Shown one piece after another: positions 1-6,847 of a stretch of 8,316 bases of DNA; position 1 is the stretch's first letter; the number at the start of each line of letters is the position of its first letter. The DNA comes from Lachnospiraceae bacterium UBA7225 (GTDB lineage Bacteria; Bacillota; Clostridia; Lachnospirales; Lachnospiraceae). The stretch spans positions 451 to 8,766 of the forward strand of contig DKTR01000050.1 in NCBI GenBank assembly GCA_002473385.1. Reading direction: 5' to 3'. The notes beneath the pieces were generated by a model. The model was not told where the DNA came from, did not search any database, and saw only the letters and a list, made by a program, of their open reading frames with translations. Both the position numbers and the translations under genes were made by a program.

Positions 1-243
1 GAAAAGATGATCCGCGAGGCGGAAGGTCAGGCGGAAGCCATTTTGAAAGTGCAGCAGGCAAATGCAGATGGTATCCGGTTCTTAAAGGAGGCAGGAGCAG
101 ATTCCAGTGTGCTTGCACTTAAGAGCTTTGAGGCAATGACAAAGGTGGCGGACGGACAGGCGACCAAGATCATCATTCCATCCGAGCTGCAGAACATGGC
201 AGGTTTTGTGAAGGCTGCTGTGGAAATCGCAAAAAGTGAATAG
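1..243 (+). CDS. SPFH/Band 7 (stomatin/prohibitin-like) protein, C-terminal part only
   Basis: The reading frame is open from the first base (Glu-Lys-Met...), so the gene starts upstream of the window; the ATG at position 7 is internal. The visible 80 residues begin with an Ala/Glu-rich heptad-like helix (REAEGQAEAILKVQQA), followed by a segment ending in DGQATKIIIPSELQNMAG. This is the usual end of bacterial SPFH/Band 7 proteins of the QmcA/slipin type: coiled coil, then a short hydrophobic tail. Family members sit on the membrane by an N-terminal anchor (outside this window), oligomerise into rings and are linked to membrane microdomains and protein quality control. The stop is TAG at 241-243. 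The next gene starts 24 bases later on the same strand, suggesting one transcript. The exact subfamily cannot be told from this end alone. Confidence 0.85.
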   Translation, partial: EKMIREAEGQAEAILKVQQANADGIRFLKEAGADSSVLALKSFEAMTKVADGQATKIIIPSELQNMAGFVKAAVEIAKSE

Positions 244-267
244 GAAAGCAAAGGAATACAAGCATTT

Positions 268-2166
268 ATGCCGAAAATAGATTTAAGCAGAGAATATGGG
301 ATCGTGCTGGAGGGCGGCGGTGCGAAGGGTGCCTATCAGGTGGGCGCCTGGAAAGCGCTGCGAGAGGCAGGCGTAAAGATCAGAGCAGTTGCAGGCACTT
401 CGGTTGGTGCTCTGAACGGAGCCCTGATCTGCATGGACGACATCGGGCGGGCGGAAAAGCTCTGGAAAAACATCAAATATTCCAGCATCATGGACGGCGT
501 GGATGATGACACCATGCAGGCGTTGTTTGAGGGCAGACTGCCGATCACGGAAGTTCTGAAGCTTGGACGTGAATTCCTGAGAGATAAGGGAATCGAGATC
601 GAGCCTCTGCGTGCCCTGCTGAAAGAAAATATAAATACGCAGAAGATACGCGAATCTGCAATTGATTTCTATGTGCGGACCGTTTCGGTAACAGACCGCA
701 AAGCGCTGGAGATCCATATGAACGAGGCAGACGAGGAGGATATGGTAAATTATCTGCTTGCCAGTTCCTATATTTCTCCTATCTTTAAAAGCGAAAAGAT
801 AGAGGGAAAACGCTATCTGGACGGCGGCTTTGTGGACAATGTGCCGATCAGCACGCTGCTGCAGAAAGGCATGAAAAATATCATTGTCATCCGGATTTAC
901 GGCATCGGCATTGAACGCCCTGTGTCTATTCCCGAAAATGTGAATGTAATTACAATTGCGCCGGAGGATGATCTGGGCAATATTATGGATTTCTCCGCCG
1001 TGCGGTGCCAGGAAAATATGGAGCGCGGCTATCAGGATGCATTGCGCGTACTGCGCGAGGGTGAACAGGAACGTCCGGAGAATCTGATCGGGCGTATCTG
1101 GCAGCAGGCGGGAGAGAAAATAGCAGATCTGGGAATCCAGGAAAAATGGAAACTGAGGAGTATGAAAAATAAAATGGCTGATTTAAAAGGACGTAATTTT
1201 TTAACGTTAAAAGATTTTACACCGGAAGAGATTTCCAGTCTGCTGGAGCTTTCTGCGGTATTGAAGGAAAAGAAAAAAAAGGGCATTCCGGTTGATATCC
1301 ACCGGGGCAAAAATGTTGCACTGATATTTGAAAAGACGAGTACCAGAACGCGCTGCTCGTTCGAGGTGGCAGCGCATGATCTTGGCATGGGAACCACATA
1401 TCTCGATCCGAAGAGTTCGCAGATTGGGAAAAAGGAAAGCATTGAGGACACGGCAAGAGTGCTTGGAAGCATGTTTGAGGGGATTGAGTACCGCGGCTAT
1501 GGGCAGGAGATCGTAGAGGAACTGGCGCGCTATGCCGGAGTTCCGGTCTGGAACGGTCTGACAAATGAATACCATCCGACCCAGATGCTGGCGGATATGC
1601 TTACCATTCAGGAAAACTTCGGCAGATTGAAGGGCATCCGGCTGGTATATCTGGGAGATGCGCGCTACAACATGGGCAATTCTTACATGATTGCCTGCGC
1701 GAAGATGGGCATGGATTTTGTGGCGTGTGCGCCGAAGAAATATTTCCCGGCACAGTCTCTGGTAGATGAGTGCCTGGAGTATGCGAAGGAGTCCGGGGCG
1801 ACAATCACATTGACGGAGGATGTGAAGGAGGGCACGAAGGGTGCCGATGTTATCTGTACGGATGTCTGGGTTTCCATGGGCGAACCGGATGAGGTGTGGG
1901 AGGAACGCATCCGCGATCTCACGCCGTATAAGGTGACGAAAGAGGTCATGGATAACGGAAGCGAGGATGTTATTTTCCTGCACTGTCTGCCATCCTTCCA
2001 TGATCTGAACACCGGAATTGGGAAAGAAATGGGCGAGCGCTTTGGTCTGACAGAGATGGAAGTGACGGACGAGGTGTTCCGCAGCGGACACTCAAAGGTG
2101 TTCCAGGAAGCGGAGAACAGGATGCATACAATTAAGGCGGTTATGCTGGCGACGCTTGGAGAATAA
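268..2166 (+). CDS. argF: Patatin-like phospholipase fused in frame to ornithine carbamoyltransferase
   Basis: One uninterrupted 632-residue frame holds two enzymes. Residues 1 to about 290 are a patatin-type serine lipid hydrolase: oxyanion loop GGGAKG (16-21), nucleophile elbow GTSVG with Ser45, and the DGG motif with catalytic Asp185. Residues from about 303 to 632 are a full-length ornithine carbamoyltransferase, which makes citrulline from ornithine and carbamoyl phosphate in arginine synthesis. It has the carbamoyl-phosphate loop STRTR (358-362), HPTQ (436-439), the ornithine loop WVSMGE (534-539) and HCLPSFHD (572-579) with Cys573; most relatives have HCLPAFHD. Each half has normal family length, so neither is a remnant. 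The two are normally separate proteins. An internal ATG at 1174 could also yield free OTC of 330 residues. The start at 268 has a weak AAGGA about 12 bases upstream. The birA start follows the stop by 8 bases. Both functions are confident; whether the fused protein exists in the cell is not. The symbol refers to the OTC half. Confidence 0.9.
   Translation: MPKIDLSREYGIVLEGGGAKGAYQVGAWKALREAGVKIRAVAGTSVGALNGALICMDDIGRAEKLWKNIKYSSIMDGVDDDTMQALFEGRLPITEVLKLGREFLRDKGIEIEPLRALLKENINTQKIRESAIDFYVRTVSVTDRKALEIHMNEADEEDMVNYLLASSYISPIFKSEKIEGKRYLDGGFVDNVPISTLLQKGMKNIIVIRIYGIGIERPVSIPENVNVITIAPEDDLGNIMDFSAVRCQENMERGYQDALRVLREGEQERPENLIGRIWQQAGEKIADLGIQEKWKLRSMKNKMADLKGRNFLTLKDFTPEEISSLLELSAVLKEKKKKGIPVDIHRGKNVALIFEKTSTRTRCSFEVAAHDLGMGTTYLDPKSSQIGKKESIEDTARVLGSMFEGIEYRGYGQEIVEELARYAGVPVWNGLTNEYHPTQMLADMLTIQENFGRLKGIRLVYLGDARYNMGNSYMIACAKMGMDFVACAPKKYFPAQSLVDECLEYAKESGATITLTEDVKEGTKGADVICTDVWVSMGEPDEVWEERIRDLTPYKVTKEVMDNGSEDVIFLHCLPSFHDLNTGIGKEMGERFGLTEMEVTDEVFRSGHSKVFQEAENRMHTIKAVMLATLGE
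1155..1176 (+). promoter_or_regulatory. Possible internal ribosome binding site and start for the OTC half
   Basis: GAGGAG at 1155-1160 is followed by in-frame ATG codons at 1162 (1 base away, too close) and 1174 (13 bases away, rather far). A protein starting at 1174 reads MADLKGRNFLTLKDF, which matches the N-terminus expected for a stand-alone ornithine carbamoyltransferase. The +1 frame has TGA at 1154 and 1163 and the +2 frame has TAA at 1170, so the region looks like a former junction between two genes. Separate production of OTC by internal initiation is an inference; the spacing is not ideal for either ATG. Confidence 0.4.
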
Positions 2167-2174
2167 CGGATATT

Positions 2175-3155
2175 ATGAAGAGTGAGATTTTAAGTGCGCT
2201 GCGCGCCGGAGAAGACTATGTGTCCGGGCAGGAGCTCTGCGGGCAGCTTGGAGTGACGCGGGCTGCCATCTGGAAGGGCATCCGGCAGCTCAGAGAAGAG
2301 GGCTATGAGATCGAAGCGATACAAAATAAAGGTTACCGTCTGCTGACGGCGCCCGATACGGTTTCCGGTGCAGAGCTGAAAAGCCGCATGGAAACTGTCT
2401 GGGCGGGGCAGGAGCTGGTATATCTTGATACCGTGACCTCTACAAATGATTATTTGAAAAAGCTGGCGGAGCAGGGGGCGCCGCACGGTACCCTGGTGGT
2501 CGCTGATTATCAGAGCGGCGGCAAGGGACGGCGCGGAAGAACATGGATCACACCGCATGGTACAACGATCGCTATGAGCATTTTGCTCCGGCCGCAGATC
2601 CGTCCGGAGAAAGCATCCATGCTGACTCTTGTGATTGGGATGGCGGCGGCGAAGGCGGTCTGCGATGTTACCGGGCTGGATGTAAAAATCAAGTGGCCAA
2701 ACGACCTTGTGCTTCACGGGAAAAAACTGTCCGGGACGCTTACGGAGATGAGCGCGGAGATGGAGGGCATTCATTATGTGGTAATCGGAACCGGCATCAA
2801 TGCTAACATTACGGAACTTCCGGAGGAATTAAAAGAGATTGCCACTTCTTTACAGCTGGAGCTTGGGTATCCGGTCGACCGCGGTGCAATTATCTGTACC
2901 TGCATGAGATATTTTGAAAAATATTATGAGAAGTTTATTGAAACACAGGATATGTCGCTGCTTGGCAGTGAATACCAGGAACTGCTGGCCAATATGAACC
3001 GGGAGGTGCGTGTGCTTGATCCCGGCGGAGAGTACACCGGTGTTGCAAGAGGCATTGATGAACTGGGACAGCTTCTGGTGGAAAAAGAGGATGGAACAGT
3101 TGCCCGGGTATATGCGGGCGAGGTTTCTGTCCGCGGTATTTATCAGTACTGCTGA
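2175..3155 (+). CDS. birA: Bifunctional biotin-[acetyl-CoA-carboxylase] ligase and biotin repressor BirA
   Basis: The enzyme forms biotinyl-5'-AMP and transfers biotin to a lysine of biotin carrier proteins such as the acetyl-CoA carboxylase subunit. The N-terminal 60 or so residues are a winged helix-turn-helix (SGQELCGQLGVTRAAIWKGI, then the wing NKGYRL), so it probably also represses biotin genes when bound to biotinyl-AMP. The catalytic domain has the nucleotide/biotin loop GGKGRRGRTW (115-124), KWPND (173-177) and GKKLSG, where Lys184 aligns with the biotin-contacting lysine of the family. A small C-terminal SH3-like domain follows from about 275. The length of 326 residues is normal for the long, DNA-binding form. 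The start lies 8 bases after the upstream stop, with a weak upstream purine-rich stretch, so translation may be coupled. The operator it would bind is not seen in this window. Confidence 0.95.
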   Translation: MKSEILSALRAGEDYVSGQELCGQLGVTRAAIWKGIRQLREEGYEIEAIQNKGYRLLTAPDTVSGAELKSRMETVWAGQELVYLDTVTSTNDYLKKLAEQGAPHGTLVVADYQSGGKGRRGRTWITPHGTTIAMSILLRPQIRPEKASMLTLVIGMAAAKAVCDVTGLDVKIKWPNDLVLHGKKLSGTLTEMSAEMEGIHYVVIGTGINANITELPEELKEIATSLQLELGYPVDRGAIICTCMRYFEKYYEKFIETQDMSLLGSEYQELLANMNREVRVLDPGGEYTGVARGIDELGQLLVEKEDGTVARVYAGEVSVRGIYQYC

Positions 3156-3171
3156 AAAAGAGGAAACAGAT

Positions 3172-3501
3172 ATGTATGAAGAAAATGTGGTTTTGTGCGC
3201 GGCAAGTGCGTATAACGAAAAATATTATCTGAACGAGGATTTTGAAGCCCTTCCCGATACAGTGAAGGATGAACTGAAGATCATGTGTGTGCTTTACACG
3301 CACGATGTTGGAGGAATCCTTACTCTGGAATTTGATGAGGACGGTGAGCTGCAGTTCCGCACGGAGGCTGCTTCGGATGATTTCTTTTATGATGAGATTG
3401 GCAGTGTCTTAAAAATTCGTGAACTGCAGCGGACAAAGCAGGATCTTCTGGAATCGCTGGAGATGTATTACCGGGTATTTTTTCTGGAGGAAGATGAATG
3501 A
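3172..3501 (+). CDS. Small acidic protein resembling the Lachnospiraceae family DUF6145
   Basis: A 109-residue protein of unknown function, recalled as resembling DUF6145, a small family of Lachnospiraceae; this match is from memory and was not searched. The frame extends upstream into birA, but ATG 3172 is the likely start because AGAGGA lies at 3159-3164, 7 bases before it, and an earlier start would overlap birA. The protein is rich in Asp and Glu and has no signal peptide, membrane segment or metal motif. Recognisable blocks are ENVVLCAASAYNEKYYLN near the N-terminus, DVGGILTLEF in the middle and a helical end ESLEMYYRVFFLEEDE. The last bases carry the GGAGG ribosome site of dusB, and the stop overlaps the dusB start in ATGA, so the two are very likely translationally coupled. 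The protein is probably cytoplasmic. No function can be assigned. Confidence 0.8.
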   Translation: MYEENVVLCAASAYNEKYYLNEDFEALPDTVKDELKIMCVLYTHDVGGILTLEFDEDGELQFRTEAASDDFFYDEIGSVLKIRELQRTKQDLLESLEMYYRVFFLEEDE

Positions 3502-4457
3502 GTTTGAAAATAGGAAAAGTGGAGCTTACAAACCCTTATATTCTTGCTCCGATGGCAGGTGTGACCGACCTGCCATTTCGTTTGCTTTGTAAGGAAATGG
3601 GAGCAGGGCTGCTCTGCACAGAGATGGTGAGTGCAAAGGCAATTTCCTTTCACAATAAAAATACAGAAAAGCTGATGGAGATTGCAGACAGTGAGCATCC
3701 TGTATCTCTGCAGCTCTTCGGAAGCGATCCTGATCTGATCTGCGAGGTAGCACAGCAGATAGAGGGGCGTCCGTTTGATATCCTCGATTTCAATATGGGC
3801 TGTCCGGTTCCGAAGGTGGTGAATAACGGAGAGGGATCAGCATTGATGAAAGATCCTCTGCTTGCAGAGAAGATTGTCCGGAAAACAGCGGCGGCAATCA
3901 AAAAGCCGGTTACTGTGAAATTCCGCAAGGGTTTTGACGAGACCTGTGTCAATGCCGTAGAATTTGCAAAGCGTATGGAGGCAGCGGGAGCGGCGGCAAT
4001 CACTGTTCACGGGCGGACACGTATGCAGTATTATGCCGGACTGGCCGATTGGGATATTATCCGGCAGGTTAAAGAAGCGGTGAAGATTCCGGTGATAGGC
4101 AACGGTGATGTCGATGGTCCGGAAAAGGCCCGGAAAATGTTTGATGAAACAGGGTGCGACGGCATTATGATCGGCAGGGCAGCCCGGGGAAATCCGTGGA
4201 TATTTCAGGAACTGAGCGCATATGATAAAGAAGGTCTTGTACCGGAAAAGCCGCAGCCGGCGCAGGTAAAGGAAATGATCCTGCGGCATGCCGCTCTGCT
4301 GATTCAGTATAAAGGAGAATATACAGGTATCCGCGAGATGCGCAAGCATGTGGCGTGGTATACGGCAGGTTATCCGCACAGCGCCGCGCTGCGCAGAAAA
4401 GTAAATGAGATTGACAGTATTGCGCAGATGAAGGAGCTTCTGGAGGAACTGGCGTAA
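3498..4457 (+). CDS. dusB: tRNA-dihydrouridine synthase DusB
   Basis: A flavoenzyme that reduces specific uridines in the tRNA D-loop to dihydrouridine using FMN and NAD(P)H. The 319 residues form a TIM barrel followed by a helical tRNA-binding domain. Visible motifs are the FMN-binding APMAGVTD (17-24), NMGCPVPKV with catalytic Cys102, the HGRTR barrel strand, the phosphate-binding GNGD, and GRAARGNPW (226-234). The last 90 or so residues match the helical domain, including the GEYTGIREMRKHVAWY stretch. The start is supported by GGAGG at 3486-3490, 7 bases upstream, and by the ATGA overlap with the preceding small gene. The assignment to the DusB branch rather than another Dus paralogue rests on overall resemblance and on its place before greA and lysS, comparable with B. 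subtilis yacF next to lysS. Confidence 0.95.
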   Translation: MSLKIGKVELTNPYILAPMAGVTDLPFRLLCKEMGAGLLCTEMVSAKAISFHNKNTEKLMEIADSEHPVSLQLFGSDPDLICEVAQQIEGRPFDILDFNMGCPVPKVVNNGEGSALMKDPLLAEKIVRKTAAAIKKPVTVKFRKGFDETCVNAVEFAKRMEAAGAAAITVHGRTRMQYYAGLADWDIIRQVKEAVKIPVIGNGDVDGPEKARKMFDETGCDGIMIGRAARGNPWIFQELSAYDKEGLVPEKPQPAQVKEMILRHAALLIQYKGEYTGIREMRKHVAWYTAGYPHSAALRRKVNEIDSIAQMKELLEELA

Positions 4458-4504
4458 TCGAAAAATGCTGTTATGCACGTAATCGTGAAAATGCTGTTAC
4501 GCGC
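4454..4504 (+). repeat. Imperfect tandem repeat (25 and 26 bases) at the dusB stop, next to the greA promoter
   Basis: Unit 1 (4454-4478) and unit 2 (4479-4504) both read GTAATCG, then an A-rich step, then ATGCTGTTAYGC. The 12-base core AAAATGCTGTTA is identical at 4462-4473 and 4488-4499. Differences are one inserted base with a neighbouring change, and two substitutions near the 3' ends. Unit 1 contains the dusB stop codon, and unit 2 ends directly before the -35 box of the greA promoter. It may be a plain duplication, or a pair of protein-binding sites upstream of the promoter. Confidence 0.75.
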
Positions 4505-4533
4505 TTGACAGCGGCGATTTGATGATATATAAT
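4505..4533 (+). promoter_or_regulatory. Consensus sigma-A promoter for greA (and lysS)
   Basis: TTGACA at 4505-4510 and TATAAT at 4528-4533 are separated by exactly 17 bases. Both hexamers and the spacing match the housekeeping consensus without a mismatch. Transcription would start near 4540, leaving a leader of about 60 bases before the greA ATG, with its ribosome site AGGAAGG at 4585-4591. No terminator is visible between dusB and this promoter, so upstream transcripts may also run through. Confidence 0.88.
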
Positions 4534-4600
4534 ACTTTGAATGTTGCAGCAAAGGGGAAGACTATTTTTTAGCAGTATATAAACAGGAAGGTGTAAAGTT

Positions 4601-5080
4601 ATGGATGGAAAAAAGAACTTATTAACATATGCGGGGTTGAAAGCATTAGAAGATGAAATGCATGATCTGAAGGTCGTACGCAGAAAAGAGGTTGCCGCAA
4701 AGATTAAAGAGGCGAGAGAACAGGGCGATTTATCAGAAAACGCAGAATATGACGCAGCAAAAGATGAGCAGCGTGACATTGAGGCAAGAATTGAGGAAAT
4801 CGAAAAAATTCTCAAAAACGCTGAGGTAGTTGTGGAGGACGATGTCGATCTCGACAGAATCAATGTTGGCTGCACAGTAAAGCTTTATGATGAGGAATAT
4901 GAGGAAGAGATTGAGTACCAGATCGTGGGTTCAACCGAGGCAAACAGTCTTATGGGCAAGATTTCCAACGAATCTCCGGTAGGAAAGGCACTGATCGGTG
5001 CGACTACTGGACAGGAAATTGAGGTAGAGACACAGGTCGGTATCTGCAAATACCGCGTACTTGGTATTCAGAGATCATAA
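4601..5080 (+). CDS. greA: Transcription elongation factor GreA
   Basis: GreA enters the secondary channel of RNA polymerase and stimulates cleavage of backtracked RNA, rescuing stalled complexes. The 159 residues (family norm near 158) comprise an N-terminal antiparallel coiled coil (about 10-76) and a C-terminal FKBP-like domain (about 80-158). The tip of the coiled coil carries the signature GDLSENAEYDAAKDEQ, with the acidic pair Asp43 and Glu46 that places the catalytic magnesium. The C-terminal half shows SPVGKALIGATTGQEIEV, typical of the family. Initiation is supported by AGGAAGG at 4585-4591, about 9 bases before the ATG. The gene lies directly downstream of the consensus promoter and 39 bases upstream of lysS, with which it is probably co-transcribed. 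Confidence 0.97.
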   Translation: MDGKKNLLTYAGLKALEDEMHDLKVVRRKEVAAKIKEAREQGDLSENAEYDAAKDEQRDIEARIEEIEKILKNAEVVVEDDVDLDRINVGCTVKLYDEEYEEEIEYQIVGSTEANSLMGKISNESPVGKALIGATTGQEIEVETQVGICKYRVLGIQRS

Positions 5081-5090
5081 GTTATATAAT
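5061..5090 (+). promoter_or_regulatory. Possible internal promoter before lysS
   Basis: TTGGTA at 5061-5066 (inside the end of greA) and TATAAT at 5085-5090 are 18 bases apart. The -10 box is perfect and the -35 matches four of six bases. A start near 5097 would leave a leader of about 20 bases containing the lysS ribosome site. It could give lysS its own supply of transcript, but an A+T-rich gap can produce such a match by chance. Confidence 0.35.
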
Positions 5091-5119
5091 AATCATAGGA
5101 AGAAATAGGAGAGGCAAGC

Positions 5120-6619
5120 ATGGCACAGGAGAATAATAAGCAGAAGAATGTCCAGGAGGTTGATGAAAATCAGCTTCGTAAGGTGCGCCGCGAGAAGCTG
5201 GCAGAGCTGATGGAGAGCGGCAGAAATCCTTTTGAGATCACAAAATACAGCCGTACACATCACAGCCAGGATGTCAGAGATCATTTTGAAGAGCTGGAGG
5301 GAAAATCCGTTACTCTGGCTGGACGTATGATGTCAAAACGTGTCATGGGAAAGGCCTCCTTCTGTAATATTCAGGATCTCAAGGGCAATATACAGTCCTA
5401 CGTAGCGCGTGACAGCGTTGGTGAGGAAGAGTATAAGGCGTTTAAGAGGATGGATATCGGTGATATTGTCGGTATAAAGGGTGAGGTTTTCAAGACAAAA
5501 ACCGGAGAGATCTCTGTTCATGCATCGGAGGTTACGCTGCTCTCAAAGAGCCTGCAGATTTTGCCGGAGAAATTCCATGGACTGACAAACACAGATCTGC
5601 GCTATCGTCAGCGTTATGTTGATCTGATCATGAATCCGGAGGTAAAGGATACGTTCATCAAGCGTTCCCGGATTCTGTCCGCTATCCGCAGATATCTGGA
5701 CGGGCAGGGCTTTATGGAGGTGGAGACACCGATGCTGGTGCCAAACGCCGGCGGTGCGGCTGCGCGTCCGTTTGAGACACATTTTAATGCGCTCAATGAG
5801 GATCTGAAGCTGCGTATCTCACTGGAGCTTTACTTAAAGCGTCTGATCGTGGGAGGACTGGAAAAGGTATATGAGATCGGCAGAGTATTCCGTAACGAGG
5901 GTCTGGATACCAGGCACAATCCGGAATTCACGCTGATGGAGCTTTACCAGGCGTACACTGACTACAATGGTATGATGGATCTGACGGAAAATCTGTACCG
6001 CTATGTTGCGCAGGAGGTTCTCGGAACCACGAAAATCGTCTATAATGGCGTGGAAATGGATCTTGGCAAGCCTTTTGAACGCATCACGATGCTCGATGCT
6101 GTAAAGAAATATGCCGGCGTAGATTTCAATGAAATCCACACACTGGAGGAAGCAAGAACTGTAGCAAAGGAGCATCATGTAGAATACGAGGAGCGTCACA
6201 AAAAAGGTGACATTTTAAACCTCTTCTTCGAAGAATTTGCAGAAGAGCATATGATCCAGCCGACCTTTGTCATGGATCACCCGATTGAGATTTCACCGCT
6301 CACGAAAAAGAAACCGGAAAATCCGGAGTACGTAGAGCGCTTTGAGTTCTTTATGAATGGCTGGGAGATGGCAAACGCTTACTCTGAGCTGAACGATCCG
6401 GTCGATCAGCGGGAGCGCTTCAAAGCACAGGAAGAACAGCTCGCCCAGGGAGACGAAGAGGCAAACACCACCGATGAGGACTTCTTAAATGCCCTCGAGA
6501 TCGGTATGCCGCCTACGGGAGGTATCGGTTTTGGAATAGACCGTATGTGTATGCTGCTTACAGATTCGCAGGCGATCAGAGACGTACTGTTGTTCCCGAC
6601 AATGAAGAGTTTATCGTAA
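5120..6619 (+). CDS. lysS: Lysine-tRNA ligase, class II
   Basis: Charges tRNA-Lys with lysine at the expense of ATP in the cytoplasm. The 499 residues equal the usual bacterial class II length. Order of domains: a charged N-terminal extension, an OB-fold anticodon-binding domain (about 60-160, with LAGRMMSKRVMGKASF), then the class II catalytic core. Motif 2 is GRVFRNEG (254-261) with Arg258 and Glu260, followed by DTRHNPEFTLMELY; motif 3 is GIGFGIDR (468-475) with Arg475. The end, VLLFPTMKSLS, is the normal end of short-form LysRS, so the gene is intact despite the possible element boundary just downstream. AGGAGAGG at 5107-5114 is 5 bases before the ATG. There is no T-box leader; the gap to greA is only 39 bases. 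The stop is TAA at 6617-6619. Confidence 0.98.
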   Translation: MAQENNKQKNVQEVDENQLRKVRREKLAELMESGRNPFEITKYSRTHHSQDVRDHFEELEGKSVTLAGRMMSKRVMGKASFCNIQDLKGNIQSYVARDSVGEEEYKAFKRMDIGDIVGIKGEVFKTKTGEISVHASEVTLLSKSLQILPEKFHGLTNTDLRYRQRYVDLIMNPEVKDTFIKRSRILSAIRRYLDGQGFMEVETPMLVPNAGGAAARPFETHFNALNEDLKLRISLELYLKRLIVGGLEKVYEIGRVFRNEGLDTRHNPEFTLMELYQAYTDYNGMMDLTENLYRYVAQEVLGTTKIVYNGVEMDLGKPFERITMLDAVKKYAGVDFNEIHTLEEARTVAKEHHVEYEERHKKGDILNLFFEEFAEEHMIQPTFVMDHPIEISPLTKKKPENPEYVERFEFFMNGWEMANAYSELNDPVDQRERFKAQEEQLAQGDEEANTTDEDFLNALEIGMPPTGGIGFGIDRMCMLLTDSQAIRDVLLFPTMKSLS

Positions 6620-6655
6620 AAAATCCAGTATTTATGCGGCTTCCGGGGTTTTCGG

Positions 6656-6682
6656 TTGACACATTGACACCAATCTGACACC
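6656..6682 (+). repeat. Three TGACAC direct repeats, with an inverted copy at 6800-6806; candidate integrase arm sites
   Basis: TTGACAC at 6656-6662, TTGACACC at 6664-6671 and CTGACACC at 6675-6682 lie head to tail, starting 37 bases after the lysS stop. The inverted form GGTGTCA occurs at 6800-6806. Short TGACACC-like direct repeats next to an attachment core are a familiar pattern of tyrosine-integrase arm sites in Firmicute elements. This assignment is by pattern only. The TTGACA strings are not followed by a -10 box at 17 bases, so they are unlikely to be a promoter. Confidence 0.55.
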
Positions 6683-6697
6683 AAACGGTGCAGAAAA

Positions 6698-6728
6698 TTG
6701 TACAAGGAAAAAACAGAAGCGGTATAAT
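6698..6728 (+). promoter_or_regulatory. Candidate promoter just upstream of a terminator
   Basis: TATAAT at 6723-6728 is a perfect -10 box. The nearest -35-like string is TTGTAC at 6698-6703, 19 bases away, so the match is moderate. A transcript would start near 6735 and meet the terminator hairpin that begins at 6739, giving an RNA of only about 50 bases unless the terminator is bypassed. Confidence 0.4.
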
Positions 6729-6738
6729 AATCCAAATC

Positions 6739-6786
6739 AAGAGTATCAGCAGGTTAAGTTCAAAATCTGTTGGTACTCTTTTTTTT
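6739..6786 (+). terminator. Strong Rho-independent terminator
   Basis: Arms AAGAGTATCAGCAG (6739-6752) and CTGTTGGTACTCTT (6767-6780) form 14 continuous pairs including two G-U wobbles, around a 14-base loop. A run of eight T (6779-6786) completes the signal on the + strand. There is no comparable T run on the other side, so it acts mainly on rightward transcripts. It would stop lysS read-through (stop codon 120 bases upstream) and anything starting at the TATAAT at 6723. Confidence 0.88.
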
Positions 6787-6841
6787 GTTTAATCAAAATG
6801 GTGTCAGGAGAGCAAATCATTTCCTTCTTTTCAAACAGTGT

Positions 6842-6847
6842 TATAAT
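6842..6847 (+). promoter_or_regulatory. Candidate -10 box for the 6874 gene
   Basis: TATAAT lies 27 bases before the start codon and downstream of the terminator, where a promoter for the next gene is needed. No good -35 box is found at 16-18 bases (the stretch around 6819 is ATTTCC), so it may need an activator or may not be real. Confidence 0.35.

Noticed and set aside
1207..2091. A 294-codon open frame on the - strand
   Set aside because: It lies antisense to the strongly conserved OTC coding region, shows no recognisable family, and is explained as a shadow of the + strand codons.
3010..3171. Upstream extension of the DUF6145-like gene to ATG 3010
   Set aside because: It would overlap birA by almost 150 bases and lacks a ribosome site, whereas ATG 3172 has AGAGGA at proper spacing.
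5081..5119. T-box or other riboswitch leader before lysS
   Set aside because: Only 39 bases separate greA and lysS, too few for a T-box, and no hairpin is seen.
6620..6690. lysS truncated by the insertion
   Set aside because: The protein has motif 3 and a normal LysRS ending at 499 residues, so the gene is complete.
6656..6690. TTGACA strings as -35 boxes
   Set aside because: The positions 17 bases downstream read CACCAA and GGTGCA, not a -10 box; the repeats fit arm sites better.
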